DNA from: Lentimicrobium sp.
GTDB lineage: Bacteria; Bacteroidota; Bacteroidia; Bacteroidales; Lentimicrobiaceae
Length of the DNA stretch: 64,000 nt
Assembly (NCBI GenBank): GCA_019429275.1
Contig: JAHYJC010000005.1
Span: forward strand, 1 to 64,000
Reading direction: 5' to 3'
The notes under the pieces are model-generated. The model was not told where the DNA came from, did not search any database, and saw nothing but the letters and a program-made list of their open reading frames with translations. The number at the start of each line of letters is the position of its first letter. Within the stretch, counting starts at the first letter, position 1. Below are positions 27,582 to 38,902 of this stretch, one piece after another. Made by a program: the position numbers and the translations under genes.

Positions 27582-28248
27582 AGATGATCACAACCTGAGT
27601 GCTGTGTTGCAGGATTACCTGGAACTTTTGAGTTATCATGTTACACTGGCGGCCGACGGTGAACAAGGCCTTGAATTTTTTAAGACACAACAGTTTGACC
27701 TTTGTATTCTCGATGTGATGTTGCCACGCAAGGATGGATTTACCCTTGCTGCCGAAATCAGAATCATCAATTCTCAATCTCCCATAATATTTCTTACTGC
27801 TTTAGGGCAGAGCGAAAACCGCATCAATGGGTTTAAGGCCGGCTGCGACGATTACATCATTAAACCATTTAGCAGCGAAGAACTTGCCCTGCGTATTGAG
27901 GCCATTTTAAAGCGGTGTATGAATCAGACTATGAGGCCCCGTTCTGACTTTTTTGATTTGGGAGAAATACGTTTTGATGCCGGAAATATGGTTCTGTTGA
28001 CAAAAGATAAAGAACAAAAACTCACACCTAAGGAAAATGCCCTGCTCAGGCTCCTGTGTATGAATAAAAACAATCTGCTTTCCCGCGATCAGGCGCTAAT
28101 CGAAATTTGGGGAGCAACCGATTATTTTTACGGCAGAAGCATGGATGTATTTATAACACGGTTGAGAAAATACCTGAAACACGAACCAAATGTTAACATA
28201 CAAAATGTCCATGGCTCGGGCTTCAAACTCGAAGTAAAAAATCAGTAA
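27550..28248 (+). CDS. OmpR/PhoB-family response regulator
   Basis: KILLVEDDHNLS receiver, CILDVMLPRKDG, winged-helix C-terminus (LTPKENALLRLL...DVFITRLRKYL). Overlaps the kinase 3' end. Confidence 0.96.
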   Translation: MDQKMKILLVEDDHNLSAVLQDYLELLSYHVTLAADGEQGLEFFKTQQFDLCILDVMLPRKDGFTLAAEIRIINSQSPIIFLTALGQSENRINGFKAGCDDYIIKPFSSEELALRIEAILKRCMNQTMRPRSDFFDLGEIRFDAGNMVLLTKDKEQKLTPKENALLRLLCMNKNNLLSRDQALIEIWGATDYFYGRSMDVFITRLRKYLKHEPNVNIQNVHGSGFKLEVKNQ

Positions 28249-28377
28249 TCTTATTCATCGCTTGCTTTTCCGATAATAATATGCAATTGTAAATCTGAAT
28301 TTTGATTAAAGGCAATAGGCTTAAATCAGGTTTCTTAGTAAACTATAGTTTTTATACAAAAATTTTCAACCTCTGCT

Positions 28378-28707
28378 ATGCACCTTAAAGAAGTCCAGAA
28401 TCTTGTAGATGAGTGGATAAAAACCACCGGTGTAAGATATTTCAATGAACTGACAAATACTGCCATTCTTATGGAGGAGGTTGGGGAAGTTGCCCGGATT
28501 ATGGCCAGAAGGTATGGCGAACAATCAGAAAAAGAATCTGATAAATCTGCAAATCTTGCCGATGAAATGGCTGATGTGCTTTTTGTCCTGATTTGCCTGG
28601 CCAACCAAACTGGCATCGACCTGACAGAAGCTTTTGAGCAGAACCTCTTAAAAAAAACCGATCGCGATTCCCAAAGGCACAAAAGCAATCCGAAATTGAA
28701 GGAATAA
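28378..28707 (+). CDS. MazG-like nucleotide pyrophosphohydrolase
   Basis: NTAILMEEVGEVARIMAR and LADEMADVLFVLICLANQ. Confidence 0.9.
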   Translation: MHLKEVQNLVDEWIKTTGVRYFNELTNTAILMEEVGEVARIMARRYGEQSEKESDKSANLADEMADVLFVLICLANQTGIDLTEAFEQNLLKKTDRDSQRHKSNPKLKE

Positions 28708-28742
28708 TAAACGACCCGGTGTTTTTGATCTGTAAAAAAAAA

Positions 28743-29567
28743 CTACAAACCCAATTCTGACTCCATAAATCTTACGATTTCTTTATAAAGGATTTGTTTA
28801 CGATAGTTAATTTCAGTAAGCAAGATTTTATACCTGCTGAATCCTGGAAAATTATTCTCATTTTTTCTGGAGAGAAATCTAAAAATGAGGGCTCTGGCTA
28901 CAACATGATCGTGCCATTCACCCAGCAAATCATTTGCTTTTTCTAGTTCATGTAAGGTTTTACTCTTTCTGGCCAGGGTTTTGTCTCCCTTTTCAAAAAC
29001 TGATAAAAGATAACTGCACTGTTTTAGTTTTCGCCTGATCTCGTGCAGTTGTTCATCGTGTCGCTGATTTGACTTCAGGTTTCCCGCTGTTTCCATCAGT
29101 TGTTGTAAAAGCAGCTCAATGGCTGACCTGATTTTTGGATCTTCGGAATTTGCAAAAATGGGAGGTAAAGCAATTGCAATTTTTCCGGTAAAAAAAGAAG
29201 CAGTATTCTGGTGAATGTATTTGTTAAATTTTTTGATTGACTTGTTTTCAAAACTTATCAGGAACGTTGCCAATTCAGAAAAGTTTATGTTTGATTTTTC
29301 AGAATAGGTTGCCAGTAGATTTTTTTGCACTTGGGCGTCACGTATTTTGCCCGAAATCCTGAATAATTCCCTGATTTCGATATCTGTTTCAGCGCTTTTA
29401 AAACCCGGTTGAAGTTGTTCCGCCAGCATCATTATAGCCCTTAAGCGTTTAACGGCAACCCTCATGTCATGAATGGCATCAAAATCGAAGCTTTCACAGA
29501 TTTTGGCAAAGTTTTGCTCAAATACCTCTATCTGCTTTTCAAAGAATAGTTGTAACTCCTTTTGCAT
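28743..29567 (-). CDS. CHAD domain-containing protein
   Basis: HDMRVAVKRLRAIMML, LHEIRRKLKQCSYLLS, GEWHDHVVA. Confidence 0.88.
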   Translation of the reverse strand: MQKELQLFFEKQIEVFEQNFAKICESFDFDAIHDMRVAVKRLRAIMMLAEQLQPGFKSAETDIEIRELFRISGKIRDAQVQKNLLATYSEKSNINFSELATFLISFENKSIKKFNKYIHQNTASFFTGKIAIALPPIFANSEDPKIRSAIELLLQQLMETAGNLKSNQRHDEQLHEIRRKLKQCSYLLSVFEKGDKTLARKSKTLHELEKANDLLGEWHDHVVARALIFRFLSRKNENNFPGFSRYKILLTEINYRKQILYKEIVRFMESELGL

Positions 29568-29812
29568 GACGACGAGTTTAATAAGTGCCCGAGTATTGTT
29601 CTTATGATATGACAATTTATTTTTGAGCTTTAAAGTTACTAATGATCCTTGTGTTAGAAAATAATTTATGCTTTTTTGTTCAGTAAAATTTTTGGCTAAA
29701 AGCTTGAGTATAATTAATTTCTTCTTTAAATGATTTTATTTTCATTTATTCATTTCAGATTACATTTTCGCGATTCGTGGATCAATTGTATATTAGCATA
29801 AAATATGAGTTT

Positions 29813-30907
29813 ATGAATCGCACCGTTAAAATTATTTTTGGAATAGCTTTGGCTGTTCTGGTTATCTTGTTTGTCTGGAATTTTTCCAATATTGTATTTT
29901 ATATTCTTGCGGCGGCAGTATTTTCAGTAATTGGTCGGCCAATGGTCCATTTTTTTGATGGATTAAATTTCGGGCGTTTTAAAATTCCTCATGTAATCAG
30001 TGCCCTGTTATCACTAATTATTTTACTTGTACTCATTGGTTCTTTTGTGGCAATTTTTGTTCCGTTAATTGCACAACAGGCCAGGATCATTGGTAATATC
30101 GATACTCAATCCCTTGCAGCTGCATTCAGGGAGCCACTCCTGTTTATTGACTCTGCACTGCAGGATTTATCCATACTTAAAGAAGACGAAAATGCACAGG
30201 CAGCCATACTGTTTCAGCTACAGTCTTTGGTAAGTGTGGCCACATTTACCGATGTCTTTAATTATATAATATCCTTCACAGGGGCATTCATGATGGCAGT
30301 ATTTTCAATTCTCTTCATAAGTTTCTTTTTTCTGAAGGATGAAACCCTGTTTTACAAGTCATTTATGCTGTTTATTCCTGAGAAGCATACCGAATCAGCT
30401 GCCCGCATTTTAAATGAAGTAAAACGTTTGCTCACAAGATATTTTCTTGGACTGTGCATGGAGCTGGCTGCCATGATTACTTTACTTACTCTTGGTCTCA
30501 CCATCTTCGGTGTTCAGAATGCTCTGCTTATTGGATTTATCGGAGGACTATTTAATATCATACCTTATTTGGGCCCTCTTATCGGGGCAACCATTGGCAT
30601 TGTACTAGGCATTACCAGTAGCCTTTCATTGGGTACCTATACATCACTTTTACCGCTGAGTATTACAATCGCTTCCGTTTTCGCCGTGAGCAATTTGATC
30701 GACAATATGCTGCTTCAGCCTATCATTTATTCAACCAGCGTAAGAGCTCATCCAATCGAAATTTTTCTGGTTATCATTATTGCCGGAAGTTTGTTTGGAA
30801 TTGCAGGCATGATTCTGGCAGTGCCTGCCTATACCGTTCTTCGTGTTATTCTCAGGGAATTTTTTAGCGAAATGCGGATTGTTAAGAAGCTGACAGAAAA
30901 TATGTAA
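29813..30907 (+). CDS. AI-2E family (PerM-like) transporter
   Basis: GFIGGLFNIIPYLGPLIGATIGIVLG; polytopic membrane protein. ATG at 29813 preferred. Confidence 0.92.
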   Translation: MNRTVKIIFGIALAVLVILFVWNFSNIVFYILAAAVFSVIGRPMVHFFDGLNFGRFKIPHVISALLSLIILLVLIGSFVAIFVPLIAQQARIIGNIDTQSLAAAFREPLLFIDSALQDLSILKEDENAQAAILFQLQSLVSVATFTDVFNYIISFTGAFMMAVFSILFISFFFLKDETLFYKSFMLFIPEKHTESAARILNEVKRLLTRYFLGLCMELAAMITLLTLGLTIFGVQNALLIGFIGGLFNIIPYLGPLIGATIGIVLGITSSLSLGTYTSLLPLSITIASVFAVSNLIDNMLLQPIIYSTSVRAHPIEIFLVIIIAGSLFGIAGMILAVPAYTVLRVILREFFSEMRIVKKLTENM

Positions 30908-30975
30908 TATCTCCAATTTAAACAAATTGTCTCACCAAAGCAGAAGGTTGAAAATAAAATTATTTTTGAGATAAG

Positions 30976-31006
30976 AAAAAACCGGATTTCATCGATCCGG
31001 TTTTTT
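30976..31006. terminator. Bidirectional terminator between convergent genes
   Basis: AAAAAACCGGA-tttcatcga-TCCGGTTTTTT. Confidence 0.88.
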
Positions 31007-31032
31007 GAATTTTATGCAAGTTGAATAAAAAC

Positions 31033-31596
31033 CTAAACGGTCATAATATCTTTTTCCTTAAGGTCGAAAAGCTTATCTGTTTTATCGGAATATTTGTCAG
31101 TTAGTAATTGTACTTCTTTCTCAAGCTGCTTGACTTCATCTTCAGGAATGCCATCTTTTTCCAGTTTTTTTCCTGAATCTATTGCACTTCGCCTGATGTT
31201 TCTGATTGTTATTTTTGCATTCTCCATTTCGGCTTTTGCTCTTTTTACAAGATCCTTGCGCCTTTCTTCAGTGAGTGGAGGCACGGCAATGCGGAGAACC
31301 TCACCATTGTTTTGTGGGTTAAATCCAAGATTTGCAGCCATTATAGCTTTTTCAATCGGACCAAGCATTGATTTTTCCCAGGGTTGAACAATAATCTGCC
31401 TTGGATCAGGTGTATTGATGTTTGCAATCTGGTCAATCGGCGTCAAAGCACCATAATAGTCAACCTTTACACCTTCGAGCATAGAAGGACTTGCTTTGCC
31501 AGCCCTTATTTTATGAAATTCTTTTTCGAGGTGTACAATTGCATTTTGCATTCCTTCTTCTGCTTCGTCAAGCGTAAATCTAACATCTTCGTTCAT
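31033..31596 (-). CDS. frr: Ribosome recycling factor
   Basis: KIRAGKASPSMLEGVKVDYYGALTPIDQIANI; PPLTEERRKDLVK. Confidence 0.97.
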   Translation of the reverse strand: MNEDVRFTLDEAEEGMQNAIVHLEKEFHKIRAGKASPSMLEGVKVDYYGALTPIDQIANINTPDPRQIIVQPWEKSMLGPIEKAIMAANLGFNPQNNGEVLRIAVPPLTEERRKDLVKRAKAEMENAKITIRNIRRSAIDSGKKLEKDGIPEDEVKQLEKEVQLLTDKYSDKTDKLFDLKEKDIMTV

Positions 31597-31700
31597 GGTT
31601 TGAAGTGTTGAAAGGTTATTCTGTTTTAATTAGCAAAGCGGGTGCAAATATACAAAAGAGGCAAAGCATTCGCAATAGCTGGTTTTGCATTCCTGCAAAT

Positions 31701-32408
31701 TTACTCTGTTACCAGGGTGCCAATCTTTTCTCCTTCTAAAATTCTTTGAAGATTGCCTTTGATGTTCATATTAAAAACCTGTATCGGAAGATTATTTTCC
31801 CTGCAAAGTGTAATTGCTGTAAGATCCATCACGCCATATTGCTTTGCATAAACCTCATCGAAGGTAATTGAATCAAATTTGGATGCAGTAATGTCTTTTT
31901 CAGGATCTGCAGTATAAATTCCATCAACACGTGTTCCCTTCAAAATTACATCAGCTTGAATTTCAACAGCGCGGAGAGCTGCTGCACTGTCGGTTGTAAA
32001 AAACGGATTACCCGTTCCTCCTGCAATAATCACTACATTGCCTTGTTTGAGGTATTCTATGGCTTTTCGCCGGCTCATGGATTCTGCAATGGGATCAATG
32101 GCAATTCCTGACAATAACCGGGCTTTAATTCCGGTTTTTTCGAGTTCAGCTTGCAAAGCCATACTGTTGATAACAGTTGCCATCATGCCCATATAATCTC
32201 CCTGTACCCTGTCCATTCCTTTGGCAGTGCCCTGAAGCCCTCTGTAAATATTCCCGCCACCAATCACAATGGCAATTTCAACACCTTTATCAAAAGCAGC
32301 TTTGATTTCAGAGGCATACAGCGAAAGCCGATTGGGATCAATGCCATATTGCTGATTGCCCATCAGGGCTTCTCCGCTTAATTTTAGAAGTATCCTGTTA
32401 TATTTCAT
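31701..32408 (-). CDS. pyrH: UMP kinase
   Basis: RILLKLSGEALMG, VIGGGNIYRG, GTGNPFFTTDSAAALRA. Confidence 0.97.
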   Translation of the reverse strand: MKYNRILLKLSGEALMGNQQYGIDPNRLSLYASEIKAAFDKGVEIAIVIGGGNIYRGLQGTAKGMDRVQGDYMGMMATVINSMALQAELEKTGIKARLLSGIAIDPIAESMSRRKAIEYLKQGNVVIIAGGTGNPFFTTDSAAALRAVEIQADVILKGTRVDGIYTADPEKDITASKFDSITFDEVYAKQYGVMDLTAITLCRENNLPIQVFNMNIKGNLQRILEGEKIGTLVTE

Positions 32409-34390
32409 CTGATAATGACCAGAGGTTTGGTTTGAATTGATTTTTCAGTTACCAGCCTGTAAAAATATCGACCGGGTGCAAGATGTTTTAAGCCTGCAAC
32501 TATCAGGTGGCTGCCCTGATCAAATTTGCCGTTTACAAGTTCGGCAACCTGTTGTCCAACCTGATTGTATATTTCCAGCGTCACATGTGAAGGTTGGTTG
32601 AGGCCGAATCTGATATTGGTGTAATCAGAAGTGGGATTTGGATAATTCTGAAGCATGATGACATTGGCTTCTTCGTCGGGCCCGGAAACAGAAACGGTTT
32701 CGTCAAGGAATAGGAAATGCAGACACCAGGAGTCGAGTGTTCCCGTATTTCCGGCGCCACCATCATTAACCCGTAGTTGCCAGTTTCCGGCAATTGGTCT
32801 GTTGTTAAACGCACTCAAAGGCATCTGAGGCCTGAATCGCCCTGTAAAAGGCGCAACTCCCTGAGTAATGGATTGCTCAGCTTCGTCATCAAAGGTAGTA
32901 TTGGTGTAATTATCACCCGATCCTCCGTTTTTGTCGCTCAGCATTGATATGGTACCATCAGGTCCGGTAAGTATGATTCTAAGATCACCGGTGCGGGTAT
33001 GTGTAATGTTTAAGTTCACATTCAGGTCCATAATTTCGCCCGGGCCCGAAATTTGAATATTGTCATATGTGTTCTGGAAATCTATGATAGGAAGTGGAGT
33101 GGTTTGCGAACATTCAGAAACAGCAAATATATTGCCTATATCATAATTGAAGAAGAATTCAGGAACTTCTGTTCCTGGAGGATTGATTCCTTTTCCTCCG
33201 GCAGGAAGTGTTGCCATCAGTCTGCCTGCTGAATCCTGAACGGCAAAGTAATATTGAACATTGGTCTCCATGGGGAACCCGGGAATCAGAAATGTGTAGA
33301 CATTATCTACTGCTGTTTCAGGAAGTACAAATTCAAATTCACTATTGTTGACTGAATAATATAAATGTGGTGGAAAATTGTTGTTGTTAATTGGATGTGA
33401 GCTATATACAGTTAAAACAGCTTCTCTGGGTTCAGTTGAATTTCCTGAAACAACCGGATTATGTTCCATTCCAATGCGGTGATCCCAGGCCTGTGCAGCA
33501 ATATTGGCCAGAGCTGCCCTAAGCATAGCAACATAGTAATCCATGTTTAAAATATCAATTTCATCACTTGGAGTATGGTAGTAGTCGTTGAAATCGTACC
33601 AGTCCTCAATTACCAGCATTGCAGGGTAGCCATATGACCAGAATGAAGCATGGTCGCTGGCGGTGGTATAATAATAGTTATGGTTCATTTGTGGCTGGTA
33701 AAGTGCAGTGGTACTCAGAAAATCATTGCTGAAAGATTGCGAAAGGGTATTGGTGGCAATGGTGTACACGAAATCGTTATCGGAGTCCCAGGCAATCATA
33801 TCCAGATTAAGTACGCCCAGAATCTGTCTTCCCTGAAAAGATGCATATTGCGCGTAAGCTGCGCTTCCCACTAAGCCTATTTCTTCTTCATCCCAGGCTG
33901 CAAACCTGATGGAATAGTCAAAATCGAGATTGGCAAATAAACGGGCGGCTTCAAGCACAGCAACTGTACCGGAAGCATTATCATCAGCGCCCGGAGAATT
34001 ATTACCTGAAGGCATATTGTCGTAATGCCCACAAATGATGAATTCTTTTTGGGGATATTTTGTTCCGGTTTTTTTTGCCAGTACATTCTTGCCCCGGGTG
34101 CCATTGAAGGTGTGAATTTCGGGAGTATAACCGTATTCCTGAAATTTTTGATATAAAAAATCAGTTGCCCTGGTATTGCCTGCGCTCAGGTAATGCCTGG
34201 AATTAATGGTTACTACATCGCCATTAATGGTTACTGTTGTATCGCCGGCCAGCTGACGGGTCAGAAGCAGAACAGAATTATGATCAGCCTGTTGAATTAT
34301 TGAGTCCAGAAAGGGACTATAGCCAAATTGAGCACTTAAACTCAGACTTAAAATTACATTTGAAATCAGCAGTAAAGCAATTCTTTTCAT
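32405..34390 (-). CDS. Secreted M28 peptidase with P-domain-like region and T9SS C-terminal sorting domain
   Basis: ICGHYDNMPSGNNSPGADDNASGTVAVLEAAR, DEEEIGLVGS; jelly-roll region DLNVNLNITHTRTGDLRIILTGPDGT; C-terminal QNYPNPTSDYTNIRF...GRYFYRLVTEKSIQTKPLVI. Confidence 0.92.
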   Translation of the reverse strand: MKRIALLLISNVILSLSLSAQFGYSPFLDSIIQQADHNSVLLLTRQLAGDTTVTINGDVVTINSRHYLSAGNTRATDFLYQKFQEYGYTPEIHTFNGTRGKNVLAKKTGTKYPQKEFIICGHYDNMPSGNNSPGADDNASGTVAVLEAARLFANLDFDYSIRFAAWDEEEIGLVGSAAYAQYASFQGRQILGVLNLDMIAWDSDNDFVYTIATNTLSQSFSNDFLSTTALYQPQMNHNYYYTTASDHASFWSYGYPAMLVIEDWYDFNDYYHTPSDEIDILNMDYYVAMLRAALANIAAQAWDHRIGMEHNPVVSGNSTEPREAVLTVYSSHPINNNNFPPHLYYSVNNSEFEFVLPETAVDNVYTFLIPGFPMETNVQYYFAVQDSAGRLMATLPAGGKGINPPGTEVPEFFFNYDIGNIFAVSECSQTTPLPIIDFQNTYDNIQISGPGEIMDLNVNLNITHTRTGDLRIILTGPDGTISMLSDKNGGSGDNYTNTTFDDEAEQSITQGVAPFTGRFRPQMPLSAFNNRPIAGNWQLRVNDGGAGNTGTLDSWCLHFLFLDETVSVSGPDEEANVIMLQNYPNPTSDYTNIRFGLNQPSHVTLEIYNQVGQQVAELVNGKFDQGSHLIVAGLKHLAPGRYFYRLVTEKSIQTKPLVIIR

Positions 34391-34437
34391 CTTGAATAGT
34401 ATTTATGAGGGCCTTAAAATTAATTAAAAATAAACAC

Positions 34438-37400
34438 CTATTCTGACAAGCCGTGGCAATTTTTATATTTTTTTCCGCTGCCACATGGACAAGGATCATT
34501 GCGGCCGATTTTTTTCTCTACCCTTATCGGGGCTGATACCTGTGGCTCTGATGTTCTTCCGGCCTGGCTGAGAAGGTCTGTGCGCTCTTCTTTAAGTTTA
34601 CTGGTATCGGTGCGGCGTGGCATTTGAGCTTCCCTTACCTGGGTTGATTCCTGGACTGGTAAATTAGCTTTTACGATAAAAGAGGTAATGTCTCTGTTTA
34701 CTTTTTGCAACATCGACTTAAAAAGTTCAAACGATTCAAATTTATATATGAGCAAGGGATCTTTCTGCTCGTAAGTTGCATTTTGAACCGAACTGCGAAG
34801 TTCATCCATTTCGCGAAGATGGTCTTTCCAGGCATCATCAATCACACCAAGGGTAACTCCTTTTTCAATGGCAAGGGTGATTTCGCGTCCTTTGTCATTG
34901 TATGCTTTTTTCAAATTTGCTACCACCTGCATGGTCTTAATTCCATCAGTAATTGGTATAGCAATATTTTCATAGCGAGGATGATTTTCATAAACATCCC
35001 TGATAACCGGATGAGCTCTTAGTGCAAGTTGGTCACTTTTTTTGCGATAATTTCCATAAACCCGGTCAAACAGTTCGTCCACGAGTTGTTGTTTGTTGGC
35101 AGAGTTAAATTCATCGGCTTTCAATTCTGGCTCAACAGCAAAGGTTTTTAACAGTGATATCTGATATCCTTCGTAATCGCGGTCTTCGTGATGGGTAGAA
35201 ACTATATTTTCACAAACATCATAAATCATATTTGAAACATCCACGGCCAGGCGTTCTCCATAAAGGGCATGCCGGCGTTTACTGTAAATAACTTCGCGTT
35301 GCGAGTTCATTACGTCGTCATATTCCAAAAGGCGTTTACGGATGCCGAAGTTATTTTCCTCAACTTTTCGTTGCGCCCGCTCAATGGATTTTGTGATCAT
35401 GGAGTGCTGAATAACTTCCCCTTCTTTGAGGCCGAGGCGGTCCATAATTTTGGCAATCCTTTCCGATCCAAACATTCGCATCAGATCATCTTCGAGCGAA
35501 ACAAAAAACTGTGAACTTCCCGGATCTCCCTGTCGTCCTGAACGTCCGCGTAACTGACGGTCAACCCGCCTGGACTCATGCCTTTCAGTACCGATAATGG
35601 CAAGGCCGCCTGCTTCCTTCACATTTTTTCCAAGCTTGATGTCGGTTCCACGACCTGCCATGTTCGTTGCAATGGTTACTGTTCCGGCCTGACCTGCTTC
35701 AGCAACTATATCGGCTTCTTTCTGGTGGAGTTTGGCGTTAAGTACATTATGTTTTATGTTTCTCAGTTTCAGCATTCTGCTGAGTAACTCCGAGGTTTCA
35801 ACTGATGTGGTACCAACCAATACCGGTCTTCCTTTTTTTATCAGATCAATGATTTCATCAGCAACGGCATTGAATTTTTCGCGTTTGGTCTTATAAACCA
35901 GATCTTCCCTGTCATTCCTGACAATTGGCCGGTTAGTAGGAATAACAACTACATCAAGTTTATAGATATCCCAGAGCTCACCAGCCTCGGTTTCGGCAGT
36001 ACCAGTCATACCAGCAAGTTTACGGTACATTCTGAAGTAATTCTGAAGGGTAATGGTGGCGTAGGTCTGGGTTGCAGCTTCAATTTTCACATTCTCTTTT
36101 GCCTCAATGGCCTGATGAAGACCATCGCTGTAACGCCTGCCTTCCAGAATACGTCCGGTTTGCTCGTCAACAATTTTGATTTTGTTGTCCATTACAACGT
36201 ACTCAACATCTTTTTCAAACAAAGTATAGGCTTTAAGAAGTTGATTTACGGTATGAACACGTTCTGATTTTACAGAATAATCGCGCATCAGTTCGGCTTT
36301 TTTCTCAATTTTTTCATTATCAGGGATTCCTGATTTTTCCATGTCAGCAATCTCAGCACCGATGTCGGGGAGGATGTAAAATTTTGGATCGTCGTATGAT
36401 GCGGTGATAAGGTCAATCCCTTTTTCAGTAAGTTCAACAGTATTGTTCTTTTCGTCGATTACAAAAAACAGCTCATCATCAATAAGATGCATATTTTTTG
36501 ATTGCTCCTGCATATAGAAATTTTCAGTTTTCTGCATCAGGGCACGCATGCCTGGCTCACTCAGGAATTTGATGAGTGCCTTGTTCTTGGGCAGTCCACG
36601 GAATGATCTGAAAAGTTGTTCTCCGCCTTTTTTTTCATTTTCGGGTGAAGCTCCTTCAGACAGTAAACTTTTGGCATCGGCCAGAATTTTGGTTACCAGG
36701 TTTCGCTGTGCTTCATATAATTTCCTTATTTCAGGCTTTAGCTGTTCAAATTCCTGATTGTCGCCTCTTGGTGTTGGCCCTGAAATGATGAGGGGAGTTC
36801 GTGCATCGTCAATCAACACTGAGTCAACCTCATCCACAATGGCATAGTTGTGAGGCCTTTGTACCATCTCTTCAGGATTTCGTGTCATATTGTCACGCAG
36901 GTAATCAAATCCGAATTCATTGTTGGTGCCAAAGGTGATATCAGCGAGGTAAGCATTGCGGCGGGCTTCAGAGTTGGGCTCGTGTTTATCTATGGTATCT
37001 ACTTTCAATCCATGAAATTCATAAAGTACCCCCATCCATTCCGAGTCGCGTTTTGCCAGATAATCGTTAACGGTAACAATATGTACCCCTTTGCCGGAAA
37101 GGGCATTGAGGTAAACAGGTAAGGTTGCAACCAGCGTTTTTCCTTCACCTGTCGCCATTTCGGCAATTTTTCCGTTGTGAAGTACAATACCACCAATCAA
37201 CTGTACATCATAATGAACCATATCCCAGGTAATGAGATTGCCTCCGGCCGTCCATTTATTGTGGTAGTAAGCTTTGTCGTCAATTATGTCGATATGTGCT
37301 TTGGTTGTGGCCAGGTCGCGGTCCATTTGGCTGGAAGTTACCTCTATGGTTTCATTATCCTTAAATCGCCGGGCAGTTTCTTTTACAACGGCAAAGGCTT

Positions 37401-37728
37401 CAGGCAAAATCAGGTTGAGCACTTCCTGGGTTATCTTGTATATTTCGTTCTCAAGGTGGTCAATTTGCTCATAGAGTTTTTCTTTCTCATCCATATCCAT
37501 TTCTGAATCGGATTCGATTTTCTCGCGGTATTCAGCAATTAATTGCTCTTTGGCCGCAGTAGCTTCAACTATTTTTTGCTTGAATTCCTGAGTTTTATCT
37601 CTCAACCCATCGTTAGAAAGTTTTTCAATTGCAGGATAAACTTCCTTGATTTTGTTTGCCAAAGGAGTAACCTCTCTGATATCTTTATCGGATTTTGTGC
37701 CGAGAAAATTCTTGAATATAGATAGCAT
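34438..37728 (-). CDS. secA: Preprotein translocase ATPase SecA
   Basis: [39 protein letters not shown]-terminal [16 protein letters not shown]. Start [10 protein letters not shown] preferred over the upstream Met at 37812. Confidence 0.97.
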   Translation of the reverse strand: MLSIFKNFLGTKSDKDIREVTPLANKIKEVYPAIEKLSNDGLRDKTQEFKQKIVEATAAKEQLIAEYREKIESDSEMDMDEKEKLYEQIDHLENEIYKITQEVLNLILPEAFAVVKETARRFKDNETIEVTSSQMDRDLATTKAHIDIIDDKAYYHNKWTAGGNLITWDMVHYDVQLIGGIVLHNGKIAEMATGEGKTLVATLPVYLNALSGKGVHIVTVNDYLAKRDSEWMGVLYEFHGLKVDTIDKHEPNSEARRNAYLADITFGTNNEFGFDYLRDNMTRNPEEMVQRPHNYAIVDEVDSVLIDDARTPLIISGPTPRGDNQEFEQLKPEIRKLYEAQRNLVTKILADAKSLLSEGASPENEKKGGEQLFRSFRGLPKNKALIKFLSEPGMRALMQKTENFYMQEQSKNMHLIDDELFFVIDEKNNTVELTEKGIDLITASYDDPKFYILPDIGAEIADMEKSGIPDNEKIEKKAELMRDYSVKSERVHTVNQLLKAYTLFEKDVEYVVMDNKIKIVDEQTGRILEGRRYSDGLHQAIEAKENVKIEAATQTYATITLQNYFRMYRKLAGMTGTAETEAGELWDIYKLDVVVIPTNRPIVRNDREDLVYKTKREKFNAVADEIIDLIKKGRPVLVGTTSVETSELLSRMLKLRNIKHNVLNAKLHQKEADIVAEAGQAGTVTIATNMAGRGTDIKLGKNVKEAGGLAIIGTERHESRRVDRQLRGRSGRQGDPGSSQFFVSLEDDLMRMFGSERIAKIMDRLGLKEGEVIQHSMITKSIERAQRKVEENNFGIRKRLLEYDDVMNSQREVIYSKRRHALYGERLAVDVSNMIYDVCENIVSTHHEDRDYEGYQISLLKTFAVEPELKADEFNSANKQQLVDELFDRVYGNYRKKSDQLALRAHPVIRDVYENHPRYENIAIPITDGIKTMQVVANLKKAYNDKGREITLAIEKGVTLGVIDDAWKDHLREMDELRSSVQNATYEQKDPLLIYKFESFELFKSMLQKVNRDITSFIVKANLPVQESTQVREAQMPRRTDTSKLKEERTDLLSQAGRTSEPQVSAPIRVEKKIGRNDPCPCGSGKKYKNCHGLSE

Positions 37729-37917
37729 ATCTGGAAATGATTGTGCAAAAAGTGAGTTAATTATGGATTTTTCCAACAAAATGTAGGACAAGTGGCATAA
37801 AATGTGCCGCAATCACCATTAAGTGGTGCAAATTTAGCTTATTTATTGATTATTTTTTTTTCGGTAAGGGAAATCCTTGAGCAGGAGGGATTCAATATGA
37901 ATTTGTGCCATTAAGAA

Positions 37918-37950
37918 AGCCGCGACAATTTGTCAGCGGCTGCCTTTTTT
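37918..37950. terminator. Terminator-like hairpin near small DUF2795 gene end
   Basis: AGCCGC-gacaatttgtca-GCGGCT, with T-rich flank. Confidence 0.55.
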
Positions 37951-38170
37951 AATACTCATCTTCATGAAAGAAGAAATCTTCTTTTGAAGGATAATCAGGC
38001 CAAAGATCTTCAATGCTATCGTAGACCTCTCCTTCGTCCTCAATTTCCTGAAGATTTTCGATGACTTCCATAGGAGCACCCGACCTGATGCTGAAGTCAA
38101 TCAGCTCATCTTTAGTGGCCGGCCAGGGAGCGTCTTCGAGTTTTGAAGCCAATTCTAAAGTCCAATACAT
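37949..38170 (-). CDS. DUF2795 family small acidic protein
   Basis: ASKLEDAPWPATKDELIDFSIRSGAPMEVIENLQEIEDEGEVYDSIEDLWPDYP. Confidence 0.8.
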   Translation of the reverse strand: MYWTLELASKLEDAPWPATKDELIDFSIRSGAPMEVIENLQEIEDEGEVYDSIEDLWPDYPSKEDFFFHEDEY

Positions 38171-38279
38171 TAGAAAAAAGTTATAGGTTTAATTTTTTGC
38201 AAAAATAGACTAAATAATATCAAATACAAGTCAAAAACGATGCCATGATATTTTGTAATTATTTTAAGTTTAAAGTTTT

Positions 38280-38849
38280 CTAAACTCTTGCTTTCCACGG
38301 CGTTTCAACAGCATTAAAATCCATCGAAAATTTTCTTGACAAAACAAACAAATAATCCGACAGTCTGTTCAAATACTTAATCACTAATGACCCCATCAAG
38401 GTTTCAGGTTGATTTTCAACAAGGCTTGTGGTTATACGTTCGGCTCTGCGGCAAACACATCTGGCAATATGACACAATGAAACAGCCTGGTGACCACCGG
38501 GTAGAATAAAATTTGTTATGGGAGGAAGCAAAATATTCATATCATCAATGGCTTTTTCAAGCAATTCTATATCAGACTCAAACAAAGCCGGAAGTGGCTT
38601 GGTGGTTTTTTCAGGATCGGCTGCCAATAATGATTCTGCTGTAAAAATTCTGTCCTGTATTTCAATAATTAAATCATGTGTTGGTTGATCGATTTCCTGA
38701 TCCCTGATTAATCCAAGGAAGGAATTAAGTTCGTCAAGCGTACCATAGGCTTCAATTCTTTGATTGTATTTTGGAACTCTGGTTCCGCCTATCAGAGATG
38801 TTTCGCCTTTGTCGCCTGTTTTGGTGTAGATTTTCCAGTCGGAGCTCAT
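38280..38849 (-). CDS. Cob(I)yrinic acid a,c-diamide adenosyltransferase (PduO type)
   Basis: YTKTGDKGETSLIGGTRVPK, LPGGHQAVSLCHIARCVCRRAER. Confidence 0.95.
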   Translation of the reverse strand: MSSDWKIYTKTGDKGETSLIGGTRVPKYNQRIEAYGTLDELNSFLGLIRDQEIDQPTHDLIIEIQDRIFTAESLLAADPEKTTKPLPALFESDIELLEKAIDDMNILLPPITNFILPGGHQAVSLCHIARCVCRRAERITTSLVENQPETLMGSLVIKYLNRLSDYLFVLSRKFSMDFNAVETPWKARV

Positions 38850-38902
38850 AATATTGTTTAATAAATATTTTCAAAGGGTAAACAGAGCGATTGGGCGATT
38901 GT

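Noticed and set aside
34705-37725. Multiple 60-109 aa plus-strand ORFs across secA
   Set aside because: Antisense shadow ORFs over a strongly conserved coding sequence.
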